Assembly (NCBI RefSeq): GCF_016862915.1
Contig: NZ_BONW01000004.1
Span: 62,001 to 126,000 of the forward strand
Direction: 5' to 3'
DNA length: 64,000 nt
Origin: Plantactinospora endophytica
GTDB taxonomy: Bacteria; Actinomycetota; Actinomycetes; Mycobacteriales; Micromonosporaceae
Shown in pieces: positions 1 to 7,428 of this stretch. The position numbers and the translations under genes were made by a program. The first letter of the stretch is position 1. Each line of letters starts with the position of its first letter. The notes under the pieces are model-generated. The model did not search any database. It was not told the DNA's origin and saw nothing but the letters and a program-made list of their open reading frames with translations.

Positions 1-2
1 TC

Positions 3-2456
3 CCGCTGGGTACCGGCGGATGGCGCATGTGGCGGTTGGCCATGCTCCGCAGCGCCGGTTTCCCGGCGGATCTCGTCCCGCCCGGCGATCCGGCGCTGGT
101 GGCCAATCTTCCCACCGACGGGTCCGGAGCGACCGACGGATCCGGAGCGACCGGCCGGTCCGGAGCGGTCGACGACGCCTTCCGGGCGGCGTACCGGGAC
201 GCCTTCCGGCGGGCCGCCGCGCACCTCGCCGCGACCGCGCGGGATCCGCTGTTCCGGGAGGCCGTGGCGTGGCAGTCACCGCACCTGATCCCGCTGTGCC
301 TGGACAAGGTGACCGCCGACGCCGAGTTCACCGGTGACACGCCACCGAGCAAGCCTCGCCAGCGGCTGCTCACCGTCGCGAGCTACGCGCAGCGGTACGC
401 GCTGAAGAACGAGACCATCGGATTTTTCGGGCCGGTCGCGTGGGCACGGTTCGAGCCGGACGCGGCCCCGCTGACGGTGTACGGCGGTGAGCACCTGATC
501 AGCCGTCGCACGGTCCACTTCGAGGTGTGGGCCGTCGACGCGTTGGCCCGACGCCTCTCCAGGGATCCGCTGGTGGTGCCGTGGCTGCGGCCGAGGCGCG
601 CACCGCAGAACGTGTTCTGGCCGACCACCGCAACGGTGACCGACCCGCTGGGTCGTACCAACGCATTGTCGTCGGACGAGGCGCGGCTGCTGGCGCTCGC
701 GTGCGGAACGAGGACGATCCGGGACATCGCGGCCGAGCTTGCCGCGACCGACGACCTGGCGGCGATCCGAGACAGCCCGGCAGAGCGCGGCGGCCCGGCA
801 GACCGAGACGGCGCGGCAGGGCGCGGCTGCGGTACGGACCGGGACGACGCGGCAGGACGCTGCGGCGAGACGCGGCGGTCGGTGTCGGAGGTGCATCGGC
901 TGCTGCTCGCCCTACAGGAGCGCGAACTGGTGCAGGTGGACCTGACCGTGGAGGTGTCCGCCTGGCCGGAGTCCTCGCTGCGCGAGGCGCTGGCCGCGAT
1001 CCCGGACCGGCGGGCCGGCGAGCACGCGCTGGCGCAGCTCGACGAACTGGAGCGGACCCGGGCGGCGGTGGCCAAGGCTGCCGGCGACCCGGACCGGTTG
1101 ATCGCGTCGTTGAGCGAACTCGACCGTACGTTCCGGCGGACGGCCGGGGCGGACACGGCCCGCCGGCCAGGCGAGATGTACGCCGGCCGCACCGTCGTCT
1201 ACGAGGACACGTCGCGCGACGTCGGGGCGGTCGTCGGCGCTGCGGTGACCGACGAACTCGCCCGACCGCTCGAACTCGTGCTCCAGAGCACGCGCTGGTT
1301 CGTCACCCAGGCGGCCGACCGGTACGCCGACCGGTTCCGCGAACTCTACGAGCGGATTCGCGCCCGGACGGGCCGGGAACGGGTACCGCTGGGCCGGCTG
1401 TACAGCGCCGCCGCGCCGGATCTCGCCTTCTCCTTCCACGGCCCACCGCCGATCCTGGTGCCGCTGGTCGAGGGAATGCAGCAGCGCTGGCAGGAGGTGC
1501 TGGCCGTGCCGGAGGGCGGCGGCGCGCACCACGTCGAGTCCCGGCGCATCCGTGCCGCCGTGGCGCGACAGTTTCCCGCCGAGCCTCCGCGTTGGTCGGC
1601 GGCGGCCCGGCAGTCACCCGACGTGATGATCGCCGCGAGCGATCCAGCGGCCGTGGCCCGTGGCGAGTACCAGTTGGTGCTCGGTGAGATCCACATCGCC
1701 ACGAACGGACTGCAGACCCGGCCGATGGTGCTGCACGCTCCGGACAGTGAGTGGCTGCTGGCTGCGGAGGCGACCGACCATCCGGGCCGGATCGTGGGTA
1801 CGCCGTCGAAGAGTTCTCCCGGTGTCAACTCCCGCACCAACCCGTCGGCGCTGCTGTCGCGTCGGTTCCGCTACTGGACGATGCATGCCGATCCGGCGGT
1901 GTTCGCGGACGAGGCGATTCCGGCAGCCGCGCTCCAGGTCGTACCCTCCGGCGACCGGCTGACCGTCGTGTCCGAACTCGACGGTCGGGAGTTCGACCTG
2001 ATGGAGGTGCTCGGCGAGCCGCTGGCCGGTGCGCTCGTCAACGGCTTCCGGCTCCTTCCGCCCCGCCGGCGGCGACCGCGCGTAGTGGTCGACAAGCTCG
2101 TCGTGGCCCGTGAGACGTGGCGTTTCGACGCCTCGGAATTCTCGTGGTACGCCAGGAACGAGCCGGCGGACCGGTTCCGTGCGGCCTGGGCGTGGCGCCT
2201 CGACCAGGAGCTGCCGATCCGCTGCTTCTACCGGGTGACGGTGGAGGACAAGCCCGTCTTCGTCGACTTCTCCAACGTGGTACTCGTGGAGCTGCTCGCC
2301 CGGTCGATCCGGAGAACCGTGCGCGAGGCCGACGACCAGGTGGTCAGCTTCACGGAGGTGTTGCCGGACGTCGGTGACTCCTGGCTCCGCGACGCCGAGG
2401 GGCGACGGTACACATCGGAGCTTCGGCTGGTACTGCACGACGCCGCAGCCGCGTGA
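3..2456 (+). CDS. LanB-like N-terminal module (tRNA-dependent glutamylation/PEARL-type), 5' partial
   Basis: The frame is open to the left edge: in-frame codons before the first ATG (position 27) read PLGTGGWR and join smoothly to MWRLAMLRSAGFP, so the true start probably lies outside the window. About 810 residues match the Lant_dehydr_N family, with the KNETIGFFGP region near residue 130 and the typical ending LPDVGDSWLRD...RYTSELRL. In this family the N-terminal module transfers an amino acid from aminoacyl-tRNA to a peptide. The SpaB_C elimination domain of full LanB dehydratases is absent, so this is either half of a split dehydratase or a PEARL-type peptide aminoacyl-tRNA ligase. Low-complexity Asp/Gly/Ala/Arg stretches near residues 30-48 and 245-285 look like recent repeat expansions. 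The adenylation gene follows 21 bp downstream. Confidence 0.8.
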   Translation, partial: PLGTGGWRMWRLAMLRSAGFPADLVPPGDPALVANLPTDGSGATDGSGATGRSGAVDDAFRAAYRDAFRRAAAHLAATARDPLFREAVAWQSPHLIPLCLDKVTADAEFTGDTPPSKPRQRLLTVASYAQRYALKNETIGFFGPVAWARFEPDAAPLTVYGGEHLISRRTVHFEVWAVDALARRLSRDPLVVPWLRPRRAPQNVFWPTTATVTDPLGRTNALSSDEARLLALACGTRTIRDIAAELAATDDLAAIRDSPAERGGPADRDGAAGRGCGTDRDDAAGRCGETRRSVSEVHRLLLALQERELVQVDLTVEVSAWPESSLREALAAIPDRRAGEHALAQLDELERTRAAVAKAAGDPDRLIASLSELDRTFRRTAGADTARRPGEMYAGRTVVYEDTSRDVGAVVGAAVTDELARPLELVLQSTRWFVTQAADRYADRFRELYERIRARTGRERVPLGRLYSAAAPDLAFSFHGPPPILVPLVEGMQQRWQEVLAVPEGGGAHHVESRRIRAAVARQFPAEPPRWSAAARQSPDVMIAASDPAAVARGEYQLVLGEIHIATNGLQTRPMVLHAPDSEWLLAAEATDHPGRIVGTPSKSSPGVNSRTNPSALLSRRFRYWTMHADPAVFADEAIPAAALQVVPSGDRLTVVSELDGREFDLMEVLGEPLAGALVNGFRLLPPRRRRPRVVVDKLVVARETWRFDASEFSWYARNEPADRFRAAWAWRLDQELPIRCFYRVTVEDKPVFVDFSNVVLVELLARSIRRTVREADDQVVSFTEVLPDVGDSWLRDAEGRRYTSELRLVLHDAAAA
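117..170 (+). repeat. In-frame 18-bp tandem repeat, 3 copies
   Basis: Three consecutive 18-bp units (117-134, 135-152, 153-170) share the core TCCGGAGCG and encode DGSGAT, DGSGAT and GRSGAV. The unit length keeps frame and adds a flexible acidic/Gly linker near the N-terminus of the LanB-like protein. Confidence 0.85.
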
Positions 2457-2477
2457 ACGGACGGGGGTCGGCAGCCG

Positions 2478-4142
2478 GTGTTGCATGAATGGTTCACCGA
2501 TACGGCGAGCGCGGTGCCGGAGTTGCCTGCCCTGGTCGTGCACGACCGGTCGTTGAGCTACCGCCAGCTCGACGTACTCTCCCACGAACTCGCGAACCGG
2601 TTGCGGGGGATCGGCACCGGGCACCCGCCGCGCCGGGTGGGTCTGCTGGCCGCGCGCAGCGTGCCGGCGTACGCCGGTTACCTGGCGATCCTGCGTACCG
2701 GTGCTGCGGTGGTGCCGCTCAGTCCGGATTCCCCGATTGCCCGCAACCTGACCATCGCGCGGTCGGCGGCCGTGGACGCCCTGCTGCTCGACGGCTCCGG
2801 GTCCGGCGACCTCGTCCGCGAGCTGGACGTTCCGGCCCTGCGGGTCACCGATCCCGACGTGGCGGCCATCCTGTCGACCGTCGCACCTCGCCCCACCGCG
2901 TCGGCACCGGCTGCCGCGCCGGCTCTGGGCGCCGTGTCGGCTCTGGGCGCCGCGTCGGCTCGGGGTGCCGGGGTCGTGAGCGATGGGGCGGTCGGCGGGC
3001 CGGACGACATCGCGTACATCCTGTTCACGTCCGGGTCCACCGGGCGGCCCAAGGGCGTACCGGTCCGGCACCGGAACGTCGACCCGTTCGTCCGGTACAA
3101 CCTGGCGCGGTACCGGCCCGGCCCCGGATGCCGGTTCTCCCAGACGTTCGACCTGGCGTTCGACCCGTCGGTGTTCGACATGTTCGTGTGCTGGGGTTCC
3201 GGTGCCACCCTCGTCGTGCCGAGCAGGGACGAGCTGTTCGAACCCGCCGACTTCGTCAACCGGCACGGCATCACACACTGGTACTCGGTTCCGTCGCTGA
3301 TCTCGATGGCCCAGACCCTGGCCGCCCTTCCACCGGACTGCATGCCGGGCCTGCGGTGGAGCCTTTTCGCCGGTGAGCGCCTCACCCTGAGGCAGGCTGC
3401 GGCGTGGGCCGACGCGGCGCCGAACAGCGTGCTGGAGAACGTGTACGGCCCGACCGAACTGACCGTCACGGTGGCCGCCTGCCGGCTGCCCCGGGACCGC
3501 GACGCGTGGCCACGGACATCCAACGGCACCGTGCCGATCGGCACGATCTACCCACACCTGGAGGCGGAGGTGCGCGACGCCGAAGGGCGGCCCGGCGGCG
3601 AGGGCATGCTGTGCGTCCGGGGCTCGCAGCGCTTCGACGGCTATCTCGATCCCACCGAGAATGCCGGGCGGTTCGTCCGGTTCACCGACGGACGGGCCGG
3701 GCGGGTGTCCGACCCGGTGGCCGACGACGACTGGTACGACACGGGGGACCGGGTCCGGGTGGAGGGTGACCTGATGGTCCATCTCGGACGGGACGACGAC
3801 CAGGTGAAGGTGCAGGGTCGCCGGGTCGAGCTGTCGGAGATCGAGGCGACTCTGCGGGAGCAGCCCGCCGTCCACGAGGCGGTCGTGCTGGCGACCGAGA
3901 CCGCCGATGCGCAGGTCTTCCTGGCGGCGGTACACACCGGCGATCCGGTGTCGCCCGGAGTTCTCCGTCGCTACCTGCGGGACCGGCTCGCCCCGCACAT
4001 GGTGCCCGCGCGGTTCGTCCACGTGGACTCGCTTCCCGTCAACGCCAACGGCAAGATCGACCGTGCCACGATCCGGTCCCGGTACCTGGCGGCGGAGCCG
4101 TACGGCGACGGACGGGGTGGCCGGATGGTGAGTCCGTGGTGA
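2478..4142 (+). CDS. Stand-alone amino-acid adenylation (AMP-binding) enzyme
   Basis: A 554-residue ANL-superfamily enzyme with ordered adenylation motifs: A3 LFTSGSTGRPKG (about 182-193), A5 YGPTE, A7 YDTGD, A8 GRDDDQVKVQGRRVELSEIE and A10 NANGKIDR with the catalytic Lys. It stops about 20 residues after A10, so no carrier-protein domain is fused. The closest style is NRPS A-domains and DltA-like ligases. It would activate an amino or aryl acid as an adenylate, for loading on a separate carrier or direct transfer. The GTG start at 2478 sits behind a G-rich ribosome site (GGACGGGGG). An Ala/Pro-rich insertion (residues about 136-172) breaks the fold between the N-lobe and A3. It is translationally coupled to the next gene by overlap. 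The substrate cannot be read reliably by eye. Confidence 0.85.
   Translation: MLHEWFTDTASAVPELPALVVHDRSLSYRQLDVLSHELANRLRGIGTGHPPRRVGLLAARSVPAYAGYLAILRTGAAVVPLSPDSPIARNLTIARSAAVDALLLDGSGSGDLVRELDVPALRVTDPDVAAILSTVAPRPTASAPAAAPALGAVSALGAASARGAGVVSDGAVGGPDDIAYILFTSGSTGRPKGVPVRHRNVDPFVRYNLARYRPGPGCRFSQTFDLAFDPSVFDMFVCWGSGATLVVPSRDELFEPADFVNRHGITHWYSVPSLISMAQTLAALPPDCMPGLRWSLFAGERLTLRQAAAWADAAPNSVLENVYGPTELTVTVAACRLPRDRDAWPRTSNGTVPIGTIYPHLEAEVRDAEGRPGGEGMLCVRGSQRFDGYLDPTENAGRFVRFTDGRAGRVSDPVADDDWYDTGDRVRVEGDLMVHLGRDDDQVKVQGRRVELSEIEATLREQPAVHEAVVLATETADAQVFLAAVHTGDPVSPGVLRRYLRDRLAPHMVPARFVHVDSLPVNANGKIDRATIRSRYLAAEPYGDGRGGRMVSPW
2922..2975 (+). repeat. In-frame 18-bp repeat inside the adenylation gene
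   Basis: Three 18-bp units (2922, 2940, 2958; the third degenerate) built on GCTCTGGGCGCCG encode Ala-Leu-Gly-Ala type repeats in a loop just before motif A3. The phase is kept, so the enzyme can stay functional. Confidence 0.75.
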
Positions 4143-5002
4143 CCGGGCTGCGGTGGCGGGTTCTCCGGGACGACGGACCGGACGTCGTCGTCGCGTTCGA
4201 CTTCGCCAACGGCCGGAAGGAGGCCGGCTTCGCCGACCTGGCCGAGCTGCTGCCCGGAGGCCGGACGTTGCTGGAGTTCGAGTTCGGCGGCGGGGACGTA
4301 CGCGACCGTCCCCTCGACCCGACCGCGCTGTGCCGAATGGTCCTGGACGACCTGCTTACCGACGGACGGCGCCTGACGGCCACGCTCGGCTACTGTGCCG
4401 GTGCCGGGCTGGCGTGCCTGCTGGCGACGCTCGCGAAGGACACCGCCGCCCACGACTGCCGGGTCGTTCTCTTCGATCCGCTGGTACTCGGTTCCGGGGC
4501 GGTGGTCCGGAACTACGAGACCGGCGTAGAGGGACTCCGTCCGGCGGTCGACGAGTCCGACTACCGAGCGGCGCTCGCCGTCGGGCGGCGCGTCGTGTCG
4601 TCGGCAGAGCGGGCGTACCGGTTGCCCGAAATGATCGACGAACTGACCTCCGGCTACGCGAGGTTGGTCAGGCGCAGCGGCGAGCGGGCCGGCCTGCCCG
4701 AGGAGTTCCGCGACCAGATGGTGGAGGTCGAAGCCGAGCTGGTGTCGCACTTCGCGTCCTTCCTGGCCTACCTGGCCACCGCCACCGCCGTGGATTTCGG
4801 CCGGTCGTGGCACACCGACCTGCCGAGCCCACCGGTGGTGTTCGCCTCCGAGGAGCACGACATGCCGGCCGAGTTCGCCCCGTTGCTCCGGCGGAGTTTC
4901 GACGTGCCACGGGCCTCGCTGCTGTCGGACAGCCGGGTCGCGGCCATGGTCGACGAACTGTTGGGGCAGCGACCCGGCCCCGAGGGCACCCCGCCGGAGT
5001 GA
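4136..5002 (+). CDS. Alpha/beta-hydrolase-like protein with G-x-C-x-G elbow
   Basis: This 288-residue protein has no firm family assignment. A probable nucleophile elbow, LGYCAGAGLA at about residue 85, sits where thioesterases carry GxSxG but has Cys. A FDPL strand turn follows near residue 110, and a late Asp/His segment (SEEHDMP) near 245 could supply the rest of a triad. It overlaps the adenylation gene: GTG at 4136 or, equally likely, GTG at 4139 giving a GTGA 4-bp overlap. Context suggests a thioesterase/acyltransferase acting on the adenylated or carrier-bound product, but that is inference. It is the last gene of the run; tandem repeats follow. Confidence 0.6.
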   Translation: MVTGLRWRVLRDDGPDVVVAFDFANGRKEAGFADLAELLPGGRTLLEFEFGGGDVRDRPLDPTALCRMVLDDLLTDGRRLTATLGYCAGAGLACLLATLAKDTAAHDCRVVLFDPLVLGSGAVVRNYETGVEGLRPAVDESDYRAALAVGRRVVSSAERAYRLPEMIDELTSGYARLVRRSGERAGLPEEFRDQMVEVEAELVSHFASFLAYLATATAVDFGRSWHTDLPSPPVVFASEEHDMPAEFAPLLRRSFDVPRASLLSDSRVAAMVDELLGQRPGPEGTPPE

Positions 5003-5047
5003 GGAAGCCCAGCACGTCGGCTCGGACCGCGAGGTGGTCCGTCCCGT

Positions 5048-5211
5048 CGTGTCCCGGGTCGGCGTGGCCACGGCGAACGTCGGTAGGTCGTGTCCCGGGT
5101 CGGCGTGGCTGCGGCGCACGTCGGCAGGTCGTGTCCCGAGTCGGCGTGGCCACGGCGAACGGCGGCAGGTTGCGTCCCGGGTCGGCGTGTTTGCGACGAA
5201 CGTCGGCAGGT
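5048..5211. repeat. Four tandem copies of a 41-bp repeat
   Basis: Units at 5048-5088, 5089-5129, 5130-5170 and 5171-5211 share the frame GTCCCGGGTCGGCGTG ... ACGTCGGCAGGT with scattered substitutions; copies 1 and 3 carry GTGGCCACGGCGAACG, copies 2 and 4 differ there. The period is not a multiple of three and every reading frame changes between copies, so it is unlikely to be coding. It fills most of the 287-bp gap between the convergent genes ending at 5002 and 5290. There are no spacers, so it is not a CRISPR. Confidence 0.9.
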
Positions 5212-5289
5212 CCGATGGCCGGTGCGGCTTCGGTTCTCCGCGCCGCCCGTCGAACGACCCATCGGCCGTGGCCCGCCACGCTGCGGTAC

Positions 5290-6153
5290 TCACCGCAGGG
5301 CAGCGGCTATCGCGCGGGCCAGGTCGACCACCCGTGGCCCCCAGCGGGAGGCCAGGTCGTCGTCGAGCGGGATGACCGAACCGGTCCGGACCGCAGTGAT
5401 CTTCAGCCAGCCAGGTCGGGACCGGACGGTGGCGATGCTCTGCCCGCAGCACTCCGTGTCGGCCAGGAAGATCAGATCCGGATTCGCCTCGATGACGTCG
5501 TCGTCGGTCAACTGCGGGAAGCCGGTACCGGCACGGTCCAGCGGGTCGGCGATGTTGCGGAGCCCGAACAGGGCGTACACCGAACCGACGAAGGTCTTCG
5601 ACGTCGACGTGTAGTAGTTGGTGTCGACCTCGTGGTAATAGTGCAGGCCCTTGCTGCCCGCCGGTGCCTCGGCACTGATGCTCCTGATCTCCGAATCGAT
5701 CCGCCGGACCAGGGCTTTTGCCGACTCCTGCACGGACAGCTCCTCGCCCAGTCTGGTGACCTGGTCGTACAGCTCGTCGAGCGAGCCGGGGGCGGACTGG
5801 AGGAGGACCTTGATCCCGAGCTTTTCGAGGTTGGCGATGATCCGCCCGCCCCGGGCGTCCTGTACGTCGTTGGCCAACACGACCACGTCCGGATCGTGTT
5901 CCGCGATCAGGCTCGAATCAGGTTGGAAGCCGGACAGGTCCTCCTCGTCCGGCGCCTCCGGCGGATGGTCGGACTGGTTGTCGGCCGCCACCACCTGCTC
6001 GCCGAGGTCGATCGCGAACAGCGTCTCGGTCGCACTCGGGGACAGCGAGACGATCCGGATCGGGTCCGGCGCGCAGGCCACCACTCCGGCCAACGGGACC
6101 ACGACGAGGCCGGCGAGCAGGGTTGGAAGATACCGACGGCGCGCTACCCGCAT
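5290..6153 (-). CDS. Periplasmic-type metal-chelate/cobalamin binding lipoprotein (BtuF/FepB fold)
   Basis: A 287-residue substrate-binding protein. It has a Lys/Arg-poor leader MRVARRRYLP, a hydrophobic segment and a lipobox-like VVAC, then the family opening SLSPSATETLFAIDLGEQVVAAD and a second lobe after an alpha-helical backbone. Such proteins deliver ferric siderophores or corrinoids to BtuCD-type importers. The start at 6153 is chosen because AGAAGGAG lies directly upstream; a longer open frame has no such support. No permease or ATPase gene is adjacent, so it is an orphan receptor that must use a transporter encoded elsewhere. It lies 35 bp downstream of the pentapeptide-repeat gene and may be co-transcribed with it. 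Confidence 0.82.
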   Translation of the reverse strand: MRVARRRYLPTLLAGLVVVPLAGVVACAPDPIRIVSLSPSATETLFAIDLGEQVVAADNQSDHPPEAPDEEDLSGFQPDSSLIAEHDPDVVVLANDVQDARGGRIIANLEKLGIKVLLQSAPGSLDELYDQVTRLGEELSVQESAKALVRRIDSEIRSISAEAPAGSKGLHYYHEVDTNYYTSTSKTFVGSVYALFGLRNIADPLDRAGTGFPQLTDDDVIEANPDLIFLADTECCGQSIATVRSRPGWLKITAVRTGSVIPLDDDLASRWGPRVVDLARAIAAALR

Positions 6154-6188
6154 TGTGCGCTCCTTCTGGACGACGGCGGGGTCGTAGT

Positions 6189-7364
6189 TCAAGGAGTTAC
6201 CTGGACGCCATCCGAGTGCGTCCAGGTGAAGCCCGACGGCAGAACCGTCCGACTGTCGATGATCGCTTCGCGGAGTTGGGCCAGGTTGACGTTCGTGACG
6301 CCGGTGAGCGTCGCGCCGCTGAGGTTGGCGCCCTTCAGCTTCGCGCTGGCCAGTTCCGCACCGGTCAGGTCGGCCCCGTTCAGGTACGCCTCCTGCAACT
6401 CGGCCCCGCCGAGTTGGGCATCCCGGAGTTCGACCTCGTTGAGGCGCGCACCCCTGAACTTGGTGCCGGTGAGGCTGGCCCCGTTCAGGATCGCGTGGTC
6501 CATGCTGGTGTTGTCCAGCCAGGCGCCCGCCAGCACGGCGCCGGTCAGGTCGGCGTCGACCAGGCTCGCCCGGGACAGTACGCCGACCATCCGGACCTCG
6601 CGGGCCGAGACGCCTTCCAGGTTGGCGCCGGTCAGGTTGGCCCGCGCGAGGTCCGCCGCGACCAGATCCGCCCCGGCGAACCGGGCCAACCTGAAATCGG
6701 CGTCCTCGGTGGTCGGGAGTTTGATCCCACCCAGCCGGGTTCGGGACAGGTCCACGATGTCGACCCGGTCCGGACGCACCGTCCGACGGGCCACCACGCG
6801 TACCGCGGCGTTGACGTCGACAGCCACGTCGACTGCGCTGGCGTCGCTGTCGACATCGATGTGGACAGCGCCGCGTCCGGTGGGCGGGACCGCAGAGGCC
6901 GAGCCGGCGGGCCGGGGCGGGGTGGGACGGGTCCCGGAGACCGGCGCGCGGAGTCTGACGAACGCGCAGAGCACCTCGATCACCGCCGCCTGGTCGCGCT
7001 CGGAGTCGCGGGCGATCCGTTCCAGGGCGAAGATCCCGCCGAGGCGTACCCCCTCCTGGTCGGACCCGAGCTGTTCGACGGCCGACGTGAACCGGTCGGT
7101 GAGCTGACCCTGCTCGGCGATCTCCGCCTGGTCCCGGCCGACCTCCACCGATTCCAGCGCGGCCCAGGTGGTCACGCCCGTGACGAGCACCGCGGCGGCG
7201 GTGGCGGTCGCGGCCACGACCTGCCCGATCGCGGCGTACTTCTCCCACCCGGCCCTGGCCCCGATCGCCACCGCCGCAGGCCGGGCCGGTACGTCGTCCG
7301 ACTGTCGCCGACGTCCCCGCCCGCGACGGAGGCCGGTCCTGCCGAACATCGGTCTTCTGGCCAA
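6189..7364 (-). CDS. Membrane-anchored pentapeptide-repeat protein
   Basis: A 391-residue protein. A basic N-terminus (residues 1-40) and one membrane segment (about 44-68) are followed by QLTDRFTSAVEQLGSD and GGIFALERIARDS, a block commonly placed before actinobacterial pentapeptide repeats. From about residue 205 the A(D/N)Lxx pattern runs nearly to the end (GADLVAADLARANLTGANLEG, then GADLTGAELASAKLKGANLSGATL). It should fold as a right-handed quadrilateral beta-helix on one side of the membrane. A Pro/Ala linker separates the two parts. Function is unknown; a scaffold role is typical. It is upstream of, and on the same strand as, the binding lipoprotein. Confidence 0.85.
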   Translation of the reverse strand: MARRPMFGRTGLRRGRGRRRQSDDVPARPAAVAIGARAGWEKYAAIGQVVAATATAAAVLVTGVTTWAALESVEVGRDQAEIAEQGQLTDRFTSAVEQLGSDQEGVRLGGIFALERIARDSERDQAAVIEVLCAFVRLRAPVSGTRPTPPRPAGSASAVPPTGRGAVHIDVDSDASAVDVAVDVNAAVRVVARRTVRPDRVDIVDLSRTRLGGIKLPTTEDADFRLARFAGADLVAADLARANLTGANLEGVSAREVRMVGVLSRASLVDADLTGAVLAGAWLDNTSMDHAILNGASLTGTKFRGARLNEVELRDAQLGGAELQEAYLNGADLTGAELASAKLKGANLSGATLTGVTNVNLAQLREAIIDSRTVLPSGFTWTHSDGVQVTP

Positions 7365-7428
7365 TCCGAACCCCGCTGGTGTCGTGCCGATCGGTCGTGA
7401 CGGCGGCGGTCGGGCCGAGTGCCCCCGG

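Noticed and set aside
1614-4022. Long open frame on the minus strand opposite the LanB-like and adenylation genes
   Set aside because: A high-GC shadow of clear coding frames on the plus strand. The translation is Arg/His/Gly-rich and has no family motif.
5048-5211. Possible CRISPR array
   Set aside because: Units are contiguous 41-bp tandem copies without unique spacers, and no cas gene is near.
6154-7248. N-terminal extension of the metal-chelate binding protein across the pentapeptide gene
   Set aside because: The signal peptide with ribosome site at 6153 defines the start; the extension is antisense-like shadow of another gene.
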